NCBI RefSeq assembly: GCF_014779765.1
Contig: NZ_JACXZA010000007.1
Span: 248,001 to 312,000 of the forward strand
Origin: Paenibacillus terricola
GTDB taxonomy: Bacteria; Bacillota; Bacilli; Paenibacillales; Paenibacillaceae
DNA: 64,000 nucleotides
Direction: 5' to 3'
Shown one piece after another: positions 41,930 to 51,301 of this stretch; within the stretch, counting starts at the first letter, position 1; every line of letters starts with the position of its first letter. A model generated the notes under the pieces. It saw nothing but the letters and a program-made list of their open reading frames with translations. It did not search any database and was not told the DNA's origin. The translations under genes were made by a program, and so were the position numbers.

Positions 41930-42252
41930 TCCAACTGTATTTGCCGGCCGGCTACATAAATGTATAGAATTTGCATCCGAAAGTATAGACTGTTTCTTTA
42001 CCGTCTGTTAAAGTGTTGATTAGGGTCTATGTATTTTACGAAATGCTGATTCAAGACCTCATGCGAAACTGAACATAACAAATCAATGGCCGGGAGTTCA
42101 CGTATGGTGAACTGACCCGGCCCTTATTTTTTCTTCCCCCTGAAATATAGCTGCATGACTTTTGTCATGACAATAAAGTGATGTTTTGCACTGATCAAGG
42201 AGCGGTGCCTCGAATTATGATTAGAGTATCAAATCGATGAGGTGAGTCGGAA
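41930..42252. other. Intergenic region with an orphan terminator
   Basis: About 320 bp between divergent genes. It holds a strong plus-strand terminator (42088-42132) with no coding gene before it, so 41985-42130 could encode a small RNA. I see no known riboswitch consensus. Confidence 0.4.
42088..42132 (+). terminator. Strong terminator with no upstream gene
   Basis: GGCCGGG (42088-42094) pairs with CCCGGCC (42116-42122), with an inner TTCAC/GTGAA arm, followed by CTTATTTTTT. Confidence 0.8.
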
Positions 42253-42723
42253 ATGAACGGAAGCAGTGTGTATGTGTTGATCGCCGCGATTGCGGCTTTG
42301 GTATTGTGGAGAAGAACGAGAAGCATGTTCCGTCCCATACGGGGCAACGGAATCAGAATGTTAATTCCTTTGTTATTCGTGGCTCCCGGTCTATCGCTGG
42401 TCGTTGACGCGACCGCGAATGAGCCGGCTTGGATTTTCGGCGCAGCCTTCGGACTCGGTATCATGTTCTCGATCCCGCTGATTCTGACGACTCAGTTCGA
42501 GGTAAGAGAAGACAATCTGATTTACGCTAAGAAAAGCGGGTGGTTTTTCATTGCTTTCTTAAGTTTGGCGATCGTTCGAATTATTCTTCGCCAAGAGCTG
42601 TCCGATATGGACTCCCAAGGTCAAATGGCGCTGCTTATAACGGTAGCGTTCGGATACCTTATACCGTGGAGAATCGCTTCGTATATTAAATTCAGGCTCG
42701 TGGACGCATCATCTCCTTCGTAG
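42253..42723 (+). CDS. CcdC-like (DUF1453) membrane protein
   Basis: A 156-residue protein with about four transmembrane helices (near 5-19, 36-52, 60-78 and 96-112) and the family block RRTRSMFRPIRGNGIRMLIP. It resembles CcdC of Bacillus, encoded with cytochrome c maturation genes there, though its role is unknown. GAGGTGAG precedes ATG 42253. It stands alone here, so any link to cytochrome biogenesis is not supported by context. Confidence 0.8.
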   Translation: MNGSSVYVLIAAIAALVLWRRTRSMFRPIRGNGIRMLIPLLFVAPGLSLVVDATANEPAWIFGAAFGLGIMFSIPLILTTQFEVREDNLIYAKKSGWFFIAFLSLAIVRIILRQELSDMDSQGQMALLITVAFGYLIPWRIASYIKFRLVDASSPS

Positions 42724-42731
42724 CGGACTCC

Positions 42732-42765
42732 AGGATATTAGGCTCCGTATTGCTGGAGCCATCCT
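42732..42765. terminator. Hairpin after the CcdC-like gene
   Basis: AGGAT...GGCTCC pairs with GGAGCC...ATCCT. A T-tract on the plus strand occurs only about 20 bp later (TTGATTTTTTTTT), so it is a weak terminator candidate. Confidence 0.45.
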
Positions 42766-42808
42766 AGACACCCTCGCTTGTTTGATTTTTTTTTGTTTGA
42801 ATTCGGTT

Positions 42809-43537
42809 CTAAATGAGTGCGAGCAAATCACCCAACGATTTAATAATCATAAAAGGTTGAGTAATTGGTTCACCGGTTAGCCCCATTCCTTTATGATCAA
42901 TCCATATACCCTTAATCCCTAAACGTTGTGGTGCTGCAACCTCCCAATCAAAGTTATCTCCCACCATCCATGTTTCGTCAGCGGCGACCCCCAGCTGCTC
43001 TAATGCATGAAAGTAAATACGCTCTTCTGGCTTGCCAACGCCAAACTCACCTTCAACCACAATACAATCAAAGAAAGCTGCAAGGTCAAAGCGCCGTATT
43101 TTTTTCCATTGCGCTTCAGAATTTCCATTCGTTAATAATGCAAGTTTTATCCCTTTGGTACGAATTTGTTTAATGGTTTCTATAGAATCAGGAAATATCG
43201 TAATCGCCTTATCCCGTTCCTCTGTATATGATGCAGCAATATTGAAAGCTAAATAAATATCATTAATGTCTCTCTTCATCAAGACTGCTGTTATAATCTC
43301 CTGTCTTGCCTTAGTTAAATCGGACCTTCCAATTCTATGTCTCACTGGATCACCCCAATACCACTTGGCTCTTTCCTTAATATCCGAGAGAATTCCTTCT
43401 GGGTTTGTAGTGTTTTCCTCCGGCATATATTTGCATATTGCTTTCCTCCAGCACGAATCTGCATCTACACCATGATCAAAAGAAATAATGGTGTCGTCCA
43501 GATCCAGCAAGATTGCTTTAGGCCTGATACTATCCAT
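42809..43537 (-). CDS. HAD-superfamily hydrolase (subfamily IA)
   Basis: A 242-residue HAD phosphatase. Motif I is AILLDLDDTIISFD (nucleophile Asp and acid Asp), motif II is LALLTNGNSEAQWKK (Thr/Asn), motif III is the Lys in GVGKPEERIY, and motif IV is WMVGDNFDWEVAAPQ. The cap is helical (C1 type). The substrate is probably a small phosphorylated metabolite and is not predictable. ATG 43537 is preferred because GGGAGGATG lies 9 bp upstream. The gene is AT-richer than the region before it. Confidence 0.88.
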   Translation of the reverse strand: MDSIRPKAILLDLDDTIISFDHGVDADSCWRKAICKYMPEENTTNPEGILSDIKERAKWYWGDPVRHRIGRSDLTKARQEIITAVLMKRDINDIYLAFNIAASYTEERDKAITIFPDSIETIKQIRTKGIKLALLTNGNSEAQWKKIRRFDLAAFFDCIVVEGEFGVGKPEERIYFHALEQLGVAADETWMVGDNFDWEVAAPQRLGIKGIWIDHKGMGLTGEPITQPFMIIKSLGDLLALI

Positions 43538-43570
43538 TTGGCCACATCCTCCCAATTGGTTCACTCATAG

Positions 43571-43614
43571 AAAAAAAAGTACAGAGCAACAGCATCCATT
43601 TGCCGTGCTCTGTA
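43571..43614 (-). terminator. Terminator, TACAGAGCA family, copy 2
   Basis: TACAGAGCA (43580-43588) pairs with TGCTCTGTA (43606-43614); eight A on the left form the T-tract of the minus-strand transcript of the VOC gene at 43643. The stem is identical to that at 10056-10093. Confidence 0.88.
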
Positions 43615-43642
43615 TTCAAACTCGCATGTTGTTACTTCTACC

Positions 43643-44017
43643 TTAATCAGCCTTATCGATAATCATGATAGCATTGCCTTCAGAATCAGTGACATGGAAC
43701 CCTAAACAGTCGGCACCATAGGGTATAACTTCTTCTCCGTCTTTTACGGCCCCTCTTGCTTTTAATTCTGTATACGCTTTGTGTATATCCGGCGCTTGGA
43801 GGCTAAAAACAGCGGATTCATTCACGGGTTTATGCTGCTCTCCCCACTCTATCAGTATAAATCTGATACCATTCTCCATAACTAAGCTCTCCAGCCCTAA
43901 CACGTTTGTGTACCAATCACGGGCGCGCTTTTCATTCTCGCAAGATATGTAAATATCGACAAGCCGGTTTTTAACAAGCGGGGGCTCAGTAACGACTTTA
44001 CTACTCTCTTCTGCCAT
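43643..44017 (-). CDS. VOC (glyoxalase/bleomycin-resistance fold) protein
   Basis: A 124-residue VOC-family protein. The two beta-alpha-beta-beta-beta units start at VKNRLVDIYISCENEKRARD and at the AVFSLQAPDIHKAYTEL segment and end GFHVTDSEGNAIMII. Members are metal-dependent lyases, dioxygenases or binding proteins. The open frame continues about 40 residues upstream, but GGAGG lies 8 bp before ATG 44017 and the fold starts right after, so that start is used. A second VOC gene follows upstream on the same strand. Confidence 0.8.
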   Translation of the reverse strand: MAEESSKVVTEPPLVKNRLVDIYISCENEKRARDWYTNVLGLESLVMENGIRFILIEWGEQHKPVNESAVFSLQAPDIHKAYTELKARGAVKDGEEVIPYGADCLGFHVTDSEGNAIMIIDKAD

Positions 44018-44204
44018 ACTCATTTCCTCCGATTGGATTTTCATTTGTCCGTTAATAACTTTTAATGCTTGCGGTGCGCAAAATGGCTTGTACCCGTCTA
44101 CGTTTCTTGCAAAGGATTTGATCTCCATCACCCCATTTAATGGAATCATATCATATGAATGTCATGTGAAATGTATCTTTTCTTATCAAGTTTGGTCTCT
44201 GTTA

Positions 44205-44615
44205 TTACTCGCTGAACTCTGCCGTTTTGGTGTTAATGGGGATGACCTCAATAATATTAATCATATGTCCGTCGGGGTCACACACGTCGAACATAATATG
44301 ATGGTTCCAAGGAGAAGTCCACTCTTCGATTGGCTTTAATTTGTATCCGCTTAGCTCCAAATCCCGATACATATCCTTTACATGAGTCGCGTTCAGGTTA
44401 TAGCTGGGGAACTCCAACACTTGAACTTGGTCGGATTCTATCAGGGTCATTAGCGGAAACCCATCGTGATCCGGAGCCAAGAAGAATGTTGCCCCGCGGC
44501 CCGGATTCCACTCCTCGATTCCCCGAAAACGCAAGCCGAGCGCAGAATAGAATGGAATCGAATTCTCTAAATTCGTTACGCGAATAAATACGGCCCCTAA
44601 CGATTGTGCTCCCAT
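44205..44615 (-). CDS. VOC-family protein
   Basis: A 136-residue VOC-fold protein: SLGAVFIRVTNLENSIPFYS opens the first repeat, FDVCDPDGHMINIIEV closes the second. The E in the last motif and H in HHIMFDV are candidate metal ligands. ATG 44615 is supported by GGAGGCAACACA directly upstream. It lies 187 bp before the next VOC gene on the same strand; the two are only distantly similar. The function is not predictable. Confidence 0.82.
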   Translation of the reverse strand: MGAQSLGAVFIRVTNLENSIPFYSALGLRFRGIEEWNPGRGATFFLAPDHDGFPLMTLIESDQVQVLEFPSYNLNATHVKDMYRDLELSGYKLKPIEEWTSPWNHHIMFDVCDPDGHMINIIEVIPINTKTAEFSE

Positions 44616-44912
44616 TGTGTTGCCTCCAATGTCATAGAATTTAGCTTCACTCAATAAACGACGAATTGGATAAAAACCAAACATTTACGCTATAAAAAAT
44701 TCCAACCTCTCTCGCGAAGGGTGTCACCCATTTATCCAAAATCTAACTTTGTTGATTCTTCGTTGATTCAACAAATCCTTTATTGCAATTGTTTGATGTT
44801 CATCTTCATCCCACAACCTAAATTTTGATGTAAACCTGCTGAAAGAGAGTGACAACAGTCCTGTCTCTCTGTATGATTATTTTGGAATATTATGGCGAGG
44901 ACGGGTGTTGGA

Positions 44913-46364
44913 ATGGTGAAAAAATCTTGTTATTTGACGCTTGCATTGCTGCTAGCTGTAACACTCCTTATTCCCTTTAATCGAGCGTCGGCAGAGGAAG
45001 GGCAACTGAAGTATGATTTTGATCGGATTGAGGTCGTATATGCTGCGGAGTTCACCGCATACCCACAGAACGCTCCTGCCGACCATTGGTTAACTGCTCT
45101 TGGTGGTGGTCCGGACAAGCCGATTCAGACGCTATACGGTATTGTTCATTTGTACACGGGAGATCAATTTATTGAAGAGCAATTCATCAGCGTAACCGGA
45201 GAAGGCGGCTCAGAGCGCTTCCTAAGCAACTCGATGCGCAACGAATATTATGACGCGTCCTATACGACTAAGAAGCAAACTACAATTGAATTCTGGTCAG
45301 GTAAGAAGCTGGACGGCAACGCGGTCGTGAAGGATTTAACGCAGACGGTTAAGGGGATTACCCTTGTCCAATCCTTTGATCCGGATGGAACGTTGACGGG
45401 TTATCAGCTCCGCAATTCATTTACATTTGACGATCCATCGTCACAGAACTACTACGATTCACTCTATACCTCCAATCCTGCTTCCTTGGTCCATACTGGG
45501 GAATTGAACGGTGTGGAGATTGAACCTACGCCAGAGACATCAACAGATGAGAACCCAGTCGCAGAAGAAAAGGGGCCAGATGCGACGATTCCAGAGGTGA
45601 CAAAGCCGGATGGGACGACTGAACAACCGGGGCAACCGCAGTCGTATAAACCTAGAGGTAAAGTATCCATCCTGTCTGCCGCAGCATCCACGAATCAGAG
45701 CAATACGATAAAGGCAGATACGCTGAAGCAGCTCGGTCTATTTACTGGAACGAATACCGGATATCAGCTTGATGATTCTTTCACTCGCGCACAAGGCGTT
45801 GCGATGCTGCTTCGTCTCTCCGGTGAAGCTGATGACGCCGCTGCAGCACAATTGAAGCCTAACTTCACTGACGTGAAGAGCACGAACTGGGCAGCGAATG
45901 CGATCGCTTACGCCGTCAGCAAGGGTTATGTGAAGGGCATCGGGAATGGCGCATTTGCACCGGATCGAGCAATGTCGGGCAAAGAGTTTCTAACACTGAT
46001 CAATCGGTTACTAGGTTATCCGGATGCCACACCTTCCGCTGCAGAGGAGCTCTCGAGGAATAATGGACTGCTCACCGCAGATGCAGCAGCGCGGCTTGCG
46101 AGTGTAATGCCTTTCCTACGTGGGGATATGGTTGAAGTCGTTTATGCAGCTTTACAGACGAATCTATCCGGAAGCGCTAAGACGCTGATCGGTTCGCTCG
46201 TTGAAGACAAAGAGACAATTAGCGCCGACGTTGCCGTTGCAAGCGGATTGTATACAAAGATAAAGTCGAACGAGCCTCTCTACTACATTCCGAAACCGGG
46301 CAGCGACCCGATGGATTCGATCGAGCAGGCGATTCGGCAGATGCTAAGACAGCGCAAGCACTAG
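44913..46364 (+). CDS. Secreted protein with SLH-type domains
   Basis: A 483-residue exported protein. The signal peptide covers about 1-25 (LTLALLLAVTLLIPFNRASA). An N-terminal beta-rich domain (about 26-190) has no family I recognise. A Pro/Thr/Glu-rich linker (about 195-250) follows. The C-terminal part has S-layer-homology-like repeats: LGLFTGTNTGYQLDDSFTRA (later GVAMLLRL) and FTDVKSTNWAANAIAYAVSK followed by GNGAFAPDRAMSGKEF. SLH domains anchor proteins to pyruvylated wall polysaccharide. The start could be ATG 44892, but the signal peptide fits ATG 44913. Confidence 0.82.
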   Translation: MVKKSCYLTLALLLAVTLLIPFNRASAEEGQLKYDFDRIEVVYAAEFTAYPQNAPADHWLTALGGGPDKPIQTLYGIVHLYTGDQFIEEQFISVTGEGGSERFLSNSMRNEYYDASYTTKKQTTIEFWSGKKLDGNAVVKDLTQTVKGITLVQSFDPDGTLTGYQLRNSFTFDDPSSQNYYDSLYTSNPASLVHTGELNGVEIEPTPETSTDENPVAEEKGPDATIPEVTKPDGTTEQPGQPQSYKPRGKVSILSAAASTNQSNTIKADTLKQLGLFTGTNTGYQLDDSFTRAQGVAMLLRLSGEADDAAAAQLKPNFTDVKSTNWAANAIAYAVSKGYVKGIGNGAFAPDRAMSGKEFLTLINRLLGYPDATPSAAEELSRNNGLLTADAAARLASVMPFLRGDMVEVVYAALQTNLSGSAKTLIGSLVEDKETISADVAVASGLYTKIKSNEPLYYIPKPGSDPMDSIEQAIRQMLRQRKH

Positions 46365-46398
46365 AACGCCTCTGCCACCTCATTATAGGAAACTGAAG

Positions 46399-46444
46399 AA
46401 GACCGAGAAGGCCTCATATTGTTTGAGGTATCTCGGTCTTTTGT
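46399..46444. terminator. Bidirectional terminator between SLH and HxlR genes
   Basis: AAGACCGAGA (46399-46408) pairs with TCTCGGTCTT (46431-46440), with an inner GCCTCA/TTGAGG arm; T/A-rich flanks on both sides. Confidence 0.85.
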
Positions 46445-46776
46445 TAATCCAGCGATAGCCCACCCCACGTAACTCCCCAGTCACGCATCCGTACAAGGAT
46501 TTCGCTATATGCCACTCCGCTCTCGGTTAGAGAATACTCGACTGTTACCGGTACAGTCGGGAACACTTTACGACTGACGATGCCGCGCTGCTCCAGATGA
46601 CGAAGCGTGTCCGTAAGCGATTTGATGCTAATGCCGGTAAGACTGCGTTGGAGTTGATTGAAACGCTGCGCCCCTTGGCACAGTTGGGAGATCACCGAAT
46701 ACGACCACTTACCGCTAATAACCTCGATTGCAGCAACGATTGCTGGATAGCAAGGTATCTCACTAGGTTGATTCAC
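46444..46776 (-). CDS. HxlR-family transcriptional regulator
   Basis: A 110-residue winged-helix regulator with the HxlR layout: an N-terminal Cys (EIPCYPAIVAAIEVISGKWS) that in several family members senses electrophiles, the recognition region LTGISIKSLTDTLRHLEQRG, and the wing VSRKVFPTVPVTVEYSLTES. The start is GTG 46776, with AAGGAGGG 7 bp upstream. It is divergent from the NAD(P)-binding oxidoreductase gene at 46919, its probable target. A TAGT-TGG-ACTA repeat lies between them at about 46802-46812. Confidence 0.88.
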   Translation of the reverse strand: MNQPSEIPCYPAIVAAIEVISGKWSYSVISQLCQGAQRFNQLQRSLTGISIKSLTDTLRHLEQRGIVSRKVFPTVPVTVEYSLTESGVAYSEILVRMRDWGVTWGGLSLD

Positions 46777-46918
46777 GACAATACCCTCCTTACAAAACGT
46801 TAGTTGGACTATAAAAGTAGCGTATGACTAGATTTTTTGCGTTCTTTCGAGAAAACAACATCTGATTTATGCTCTTATCAGGGTCCCATGAACGACCTTT
46901 GGAGGAGGACAATACAAG

Positions 46919-47569
46919 ATGAGAATAGGAATTATCGGGGCCGGCAATGCCGGCAAAACGTTAGGATCTGCATTGGCTAGGAAGGGTTATTCCGTAATGC
47001 TCGGATCCAGGCAACCAGAGAAACTTACGGACTGGGTTGAAATAGAGAATGAGAACAACAATACAATCCTCGTTGGCACTCTTAGTGAGGCAGCTGCTTT
47101 TGGCGAATTGCTTATTCATGCAATAACTGGTCGTGAGGCAATCGAGGCGCTCAAGCTGGCTGGGGAAGAAAATCTGAATGGAAAAGCCCTCTTGGACGTT
47201 TCTCTACCCATTGATTTCACAGACGGTCGGATGACGCTTTTCACTTCGACCGGAGAATCGCTAGGCGAACGAATTCAATCCGCATTTCCTGAAGCTAAAG
47301 TGGTCAAAGCAATGAACCATATTGCGGCAAACGTGATGGTAAACCCCAATGTGGTCGCTGATGGGGATCATGATCTATTCATGTGCGGAAACGATGGCGA
47401 TGCCAAGCAAGCAGTCTCCACTTTACTTAAAGAGGCGTTTGGTTGGAAACGGATATATGATATTGGCGATATCTCGGCTGCGCAAGCAACAGAAGGGCTA
47501 GCTTTATTGGCTTCCCGCGTCGCTGCCGTCCTTGGGCATGGAATGATGAACTTCAAGGTCTCGCAGTAA
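46919..47569 (+). CDS. NADP/F420-type oxidoreductase-like protein
   Basis: A 216-residue Rossmann protein of the F420-dependent NADP oxidoreductase family. The nucleotide loop is MRIGIIGAGNAGKTLGSALA and SRQPEKL follows the second strand as in NADP(H)-preferring members. A central substrate segment includes VVKAMNHIAANVMV and PNVVADGDHDLFMCGND. In bacteria without F420 these act on other substrates; the activity here is unknown. GGAGGAGG precedes ATG 46919. The divergent HxlR regulator suggests induction by reactive compounds. Confidence 0.85.
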   Translation: MRIGIIGAGNAGKTLGSALARKGYSVMLGSRQPEKLTDWVEIENENNNTILVGTLSEAAAFGELLIHAITGREAIEALKLAGEENLNGKALLDVSLPIDFTDGRMTLFTSTGESLGERIQSAFPEAKVVKAMNHIAANVMVNPNVVADGDHDLFMCGNDGDAKQAVSTLLKEAFGWKRIYDIGDISAAQATEGLALLASRVAAVLGHGMMNFKVSQ

Positions 47570-47645
47570 GTCTCCCCTTAACTATATGCTAACGGGCGCA
47601 GTATTGAAATACAGAGCTACTGTGTATTTACTAGCTGCAAACGAC

Positions 47646-47693
47646 AAAGACCAGCGCTCCACAGACTCTTCAGTCTGGTGGAACGCCGGTCTT
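47646..47693 (-). terminator. Terminator of the WG-repeat gene
   Basis: AAAGACC..CGCTCCA pairs with TGGAACG..GGTCTT, with AGACT/AGTCT inside. It can also end the plus-strand oxidoreductase transcript. Confidence 0.75.
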
Positions 47694-47718
47694 CTATTTG
47701 GAGCCATACGGAACTACA

Positions 47719-48828
47719 TTACTCTGCAGCTGATCCTAGTATGATGCCCTTTTCATTAATGATATAGTTACCAGTTCCATTCGCTACAGCTGCAAAGCCA
47801 TTCTGGAAATCGCCGGCGGCATCGAACTGAGCCGGGATGGCGACTTTGCCTTGCTGATCGATGTAGCCGTACAAGCCATTTTGCTCAAAGTAAGCCAGAC
47901 CATCATGGAAGCTGCCAACATCTTCGTATGCGGTTTGCAGTTTGCTCTCGCCCTTCGCATTAATGAAGGAGAACGTGCCGTCGTTCTGAACGGCTGCTAA
48001 GCCTTCGCTAAAAGAGAATGCCAGTGCGTAATGAGGGGCGATTACTGCTTCGCCCTTCGCATTAACGAACCCGAATGAGCCTTCCCCGTTCTCTCCCTCA
48101 GCCTGCACGAGGCCTAGACCGCCGCTGAAATCGGAAACGCTTTGGTAGATCGGCTCGATTATAATGGTTCCAGCCTTGTCAATATAGCCGTACCTTCCTT
48201 CGACTTGCACAGCCGCAAGCCCATTGGAGAAGTAGAACGCATCTTCATATGTGACCGGGATAACTTCTTTTCCTGAAAGGTCAATATAACCGAATAAATC
48301 CCCTTTTTGCACGAGTGCCAAGCCTTCAGAGAAGTCATAAAGCACATCATAGCCCGTCGGGCTGAGCAGCGTCTCGCCCTTTGTATTAATGTATTGCGAT
48401 ACCCCATCTTTACTTACAAGAGCTACGCCATCGGAAAAATCATAGGCCTCATCGAATTGAGCGCTAATGACCTTTTGGCCAAACGCATTAATATACCCAT
48501 ACTTACCATCCTGCTTCACGATGGCCAGACCTTCGCTGAAGCTGTTTGCATGTTCGTATCTTGGAGCAATAACCGACTCACCGAATACGTTCACGAAACC
48601 TTGTTGGCTACCGCTAGTAATTGGATACAGTCTAGGCGTAATGGCAAGAGTGGCTGCTTGGGGATCCTCTTTGATTGCAGCTCCGAACAGTTCTCCAACT
48701 GCCGATGCAGGAACCCAAAGCGTATTCTTGCTGATTGTCGGGGCTGCATTAAGCGAGATGATTTTACCATTAACATTGGCTTCCTTCACATCCACCGTTC
48801 TCTCGGGCTTGCGGTTGCCCGCTAGTGG
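47719..48828 (-). pseudogene. 5'-truncated WG-repeat protein with copper-amine-oxidase-N-like segment
   Basis: The frame encodes about 370 residues with no proper start. It opens with RKPERTVDVKEANVNGKIIS and TLWVPASAVGELFGA, the tail of a copper amine oxidase N-terminal-like domain. At least six WG repeats follow, for example YGYINAFGQKVISAQFDEAY and FGYIDLSGKEVIPVTYEDAF. The signal peptide and the first part of the N-domain are missing. The frame meets an IS4-family transposase fragment at about 48830 and stops soon after. A GTG at 48795 could start a 358-residue cytoplasmic remnant but lacks a clear ribosome-binding site. WG proteins are usually secreted, so function is probably lost. Confidence 0.75.
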
Positions 48829-48830
48829 TT

Positions 48831-49454
48831 CGTTTGATAAGGAAAGTCATCTGGTACTCACCAAAAAAACAAACCAATGAGGTCAAAGCCCATCCTGAAA
48901 TTTACAAGTTCGTCCCTTCTACGTCTACCTTTGATTTTTTGGATTTGAAAGAGCAGTTGTTTTACCCAATTTCCTTGCGTGTTGTTCGGTTCGTCCTGCC
49001 GAGTGGCAGTTATGAAACTGTCATTACGAATCTTTCCGCCGACGATTTCCCACCAGATGAACTTAGGTCCATCTATAACATGCGATGGGGAATTGAAACC
49101 TCTTTTAGGGCATTAAAATATACCGTCGGTCTGACAAGTTTTCATGCAAAGAAACGAGAGTCCGTCATCCAAGAGGTCTTCGCAAGAATGATCATGTACA
49201 ATTTTACGGAAATGATGACCTCGCACGTCGTCATTTCTCAAATGGATAAACAGCACCAATACCAAGTCAACTTCACGGTTGCCGTTCACGTTTGTAGACA
49301 TTTCCTGCGCTCAAGAGACGAGGAACCCCCGCCCGATGTTGAAGCGCTGATTCGAAGAAACGTTTTGCCGATTCGACCCATTCGACCAGGGCAGCAGAAT
49401 ACGCGCAAAATCCGTTACAAATCTGCAGTTAGCTTCGTTTACAGAGTAGCATAA
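48831..49454 (+). pseudogene. IS4-family transposase, C-terminal fragment
   Basis: About 205 residues of a DDE transposase with the IS4 YREK signature YNMRWGIETSFRALK (Tyr-x2-Arg-x3-Glu-x6-Lys) and flanking SYETVITNLSADDFPPDELR. The two catalytic aspartates of the N-terminal half are absent, so the element cannot move itself. The left end joins the truncated WG gene at about 48830. The element's right end probably lies between 49454 and 49650 but I could not define the terminal repeat. Confidence 0.82.
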
Positions 49455-49530
49455 TTCGGTTATTATGAAAATTTTTTAAGCGGATTTTCCATCCGTTTGT
49501 TTGCTATACCCATTTTTCTTCATTGTGCAG

Positions 49531-49567
49531 AAAAACAAACGGCATAGGAGTTTTTCCCATGCCGTTT
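49531..49567 (-). terminator. Terminator downstream of the sugar ABC operon
   Basis: On the minus strand AAACGGCAT pairs with ATGCCGTTT, followed by GTTTTTC. It lies about 108 bp beyond the substrate-binding-protein stop and just past the transposase remnant. Confidence 0.75.
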
Positions 49568-49674
49568 CGAATTCATTCTCTATTCATGATCTTGTCTCTG
49601 AGTCTAACTTAATGACATTGCCAGTCTATGGGGGCCTGTTTACAATAGCTTTCTCTTAATTGCTTACGTCCCTA

Positions 49675-51243
49675 TTACTTTTGGTTCGCCAAGAAAGCAT
49701 CGATCTGCGATTGCAGCTCGGCTTGAACTTTGTCCAGGCCTGCCGCTTTCAGTTGCTTGTTCAGTTCTTCAATGCCTTTGTCGATATCTTTAATCAAGCC
49801 GTATTCGAGCGGAATCGCGTAGCGCAACATGACGTTGCCGAGGTTAGCGAGTTCCGTCTTCACGTTGCTGTTGTCGAATACGAACGTTTCGAGCGAATAG
49901 TGGTACACTTGCCCTTCCCACTTCTTAACGAGATCGGAAGCTTCTTGCGGGAACGCCTCGTTAGTCAGGTTAAGCGGCGAGTTGAAGTTCCAGTTCGAGA
50001 AGCCCGTGAAGTTCGCGCTCTTGTCGGTAGCTGCATATTTGCCATCGCCAGCTGGCGTGTAGTGAACGCCATTAACTCCGTACATGATCAGGTCATGCAA
50101 CTGTTCGTCGTTCTGCATCAGATCAACTAACATGAGCGAACGCTCGACGTTCTTGGAAGTTGCATGGATCGACGTACCGTTCTGCGTCGAGATTGCGACG
50201 GATTTCTTCTTGTCTGGGTTAATGTCCGCCAATTTCACTTCGTATGGCGATTTTTCTTGTTGCATCGTCGTAATAAGCGAGCCGAGCGTACCATTGTTAT
50301 GGGTGATCGATGCTACTTTGCCAGCTTTGAAGTCTGCTTGGTGGTCATTCTTGCTGTTCAGAACGTTCTTCGACCATGCATTATTGTCGGCCAGGTCTTT
50401 GTAATAAACGAGAAGGTCTTTAAACTCCTGCGTCTCATACACGTTGAATACTTTGCCCGTTGCGTCATCCAGTTTATATGCGAACGGCATATCCAAGTCG
50501 AACATGTTCCATTCGTTCTGTTGCTTCAACAGGATGCGGTCGAGGTTGTGGTATTTCCAGTCGCCCGTTTCCGGCTCGAAAGGAACGATACCTTTCTCGT
50601 TGGCAGCAATTGTTTTCAAATACGTCGCATAGGATTCAGGGCTATTGATTTCTGGCAAGTTGTATTTCTTGCGCAGGTCTTCGCGATACAGGATCAGCTT
50701 CTCGACGGATTCGCCGTTGTTCTGAGGGACCATGTAGAGCTTGCCGTTGACTTTCGCTTGACCCCAGCTAACCGACGGCATAGCTGCCCACGTCTTCGGC
50801 ATGTACTTCTGGAGCATGTCTTCCGTCAACTCCAAGAATCCGCCCTTCAGCGCTTGGTCGTTGTAGCCAGCCCAGTTCGCCGAGTAGATCAGGTCGAAAT
50901 TTTCGTTCGCTGCCAGCTTCAGCGGGTATTTCTGTGCCCAGTCAGACCAGTCAAGGAACTCGCCTTCGAGCGTTGCGTTAATTTTTTCTTTCAGCACTTT
51001 ATTGATTTCCGTGAAGACACTATCGTAGTCAACGGGTTTAGGACCAACGAAAATCATTTTCAACTTCACTTCTTTGGAAGTATCGATACCGCCAGTTGCA
51101 GTTGAAGCATCGTTTGCCGCCGGTGTCGAGCTATCCGATGAAGTCGAGTTACTATCGTTATTGCCATTGCTGCCACACGCGCTCAGCGCCATAACCGAAG
51201 TCAATGCCAGAGCCAACATACTCATTTTGCTTTTCTTTAACAT
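49675..51243 (-). CDS. Sugar ABC transporter substrate-binding lipoprotein (LplA-like)
   Basis: A 522-residue lipoprotein with lipobox ALSACG (Cys near 22) and a Ser/Asn/Thr-rich linker (about 25-45). The bacterial extracellular solute-binding type I fold follows. The pattern KMIFVGPKPVDYDSVFTEIN near residue 60, and the LxxxAANEKGIVPFEPET region, resemble LplA/YtcQ-type proteins of Paenibacillus that bind oligosaccharides. AGGGGGAAA precedes ATG 51243. It is the last gene of the operon, after the two permease genes. The ATPase is not encoded here, as is usual for this class, which shares MsmX-type ATPases. Confidence 0.9.
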   Translation of the reverse strand: MLKKSKMSMLALALTSVMALSACGSNGNNDSNSTSSDSSTPAANDASTATGGIDTSKEVKLKMIFVGPKPVDYDSVFTEINKVLKEKINATLEGEFLDWSDWAQKYPLKLAANENFDLIYSANWAGYNDQALKGGFLELTEDMLQKYMPKTWAAMPSVSWGQAKVNGKLYMVPQNNGESVEKLILYREDLRKKYNLPEINSPESYATYLKTIAANEKGIVPFEPETGDWKYHNLDRILLKQQNEWNMFDLDMPFAYKLDDATGKVFNVYETQEFKDLLVYYKDLADNNAWSKNVLNSKNDHQADFKAGKVASITHNNGTLGSLITTMQQEKSPYEVKLADINPDKKKSVAISTQNGTSIHATSKNVERSLMLVDLMQNDEQLHDLIMYGVNGVHYTPAGDGKYAATDKSANFTGFSNWNFNSPLNLTNEAFPQEASDLVKKWEGQVYHYSLETFVFDNSNVKTELANLGNVMLRYAIPLEYGLIKDIDKGIEELNKQLKAAGLDKVQAELQSQIDAFLANQK

Positions 51244-51301
51244 GTCTTTCTTTCCCCCTATGAAAGTAATCATGTATATGATGCACTGGGTTTCCCCATA
51301 T

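Noticed and set aside
44018-44149. N-terminal extension of the VOC gene at 43643
   Set aside because: A good ribosome-binding site and the start of the fold both favour ATG 44017; the extension has no support.
50164-51105. Long plus-strand open frame (313 codons) opposite the substrate-binding protein gene
   Set aside because: Antisense shadow of a clear LplA-like gene; composition is unlike a real protein.
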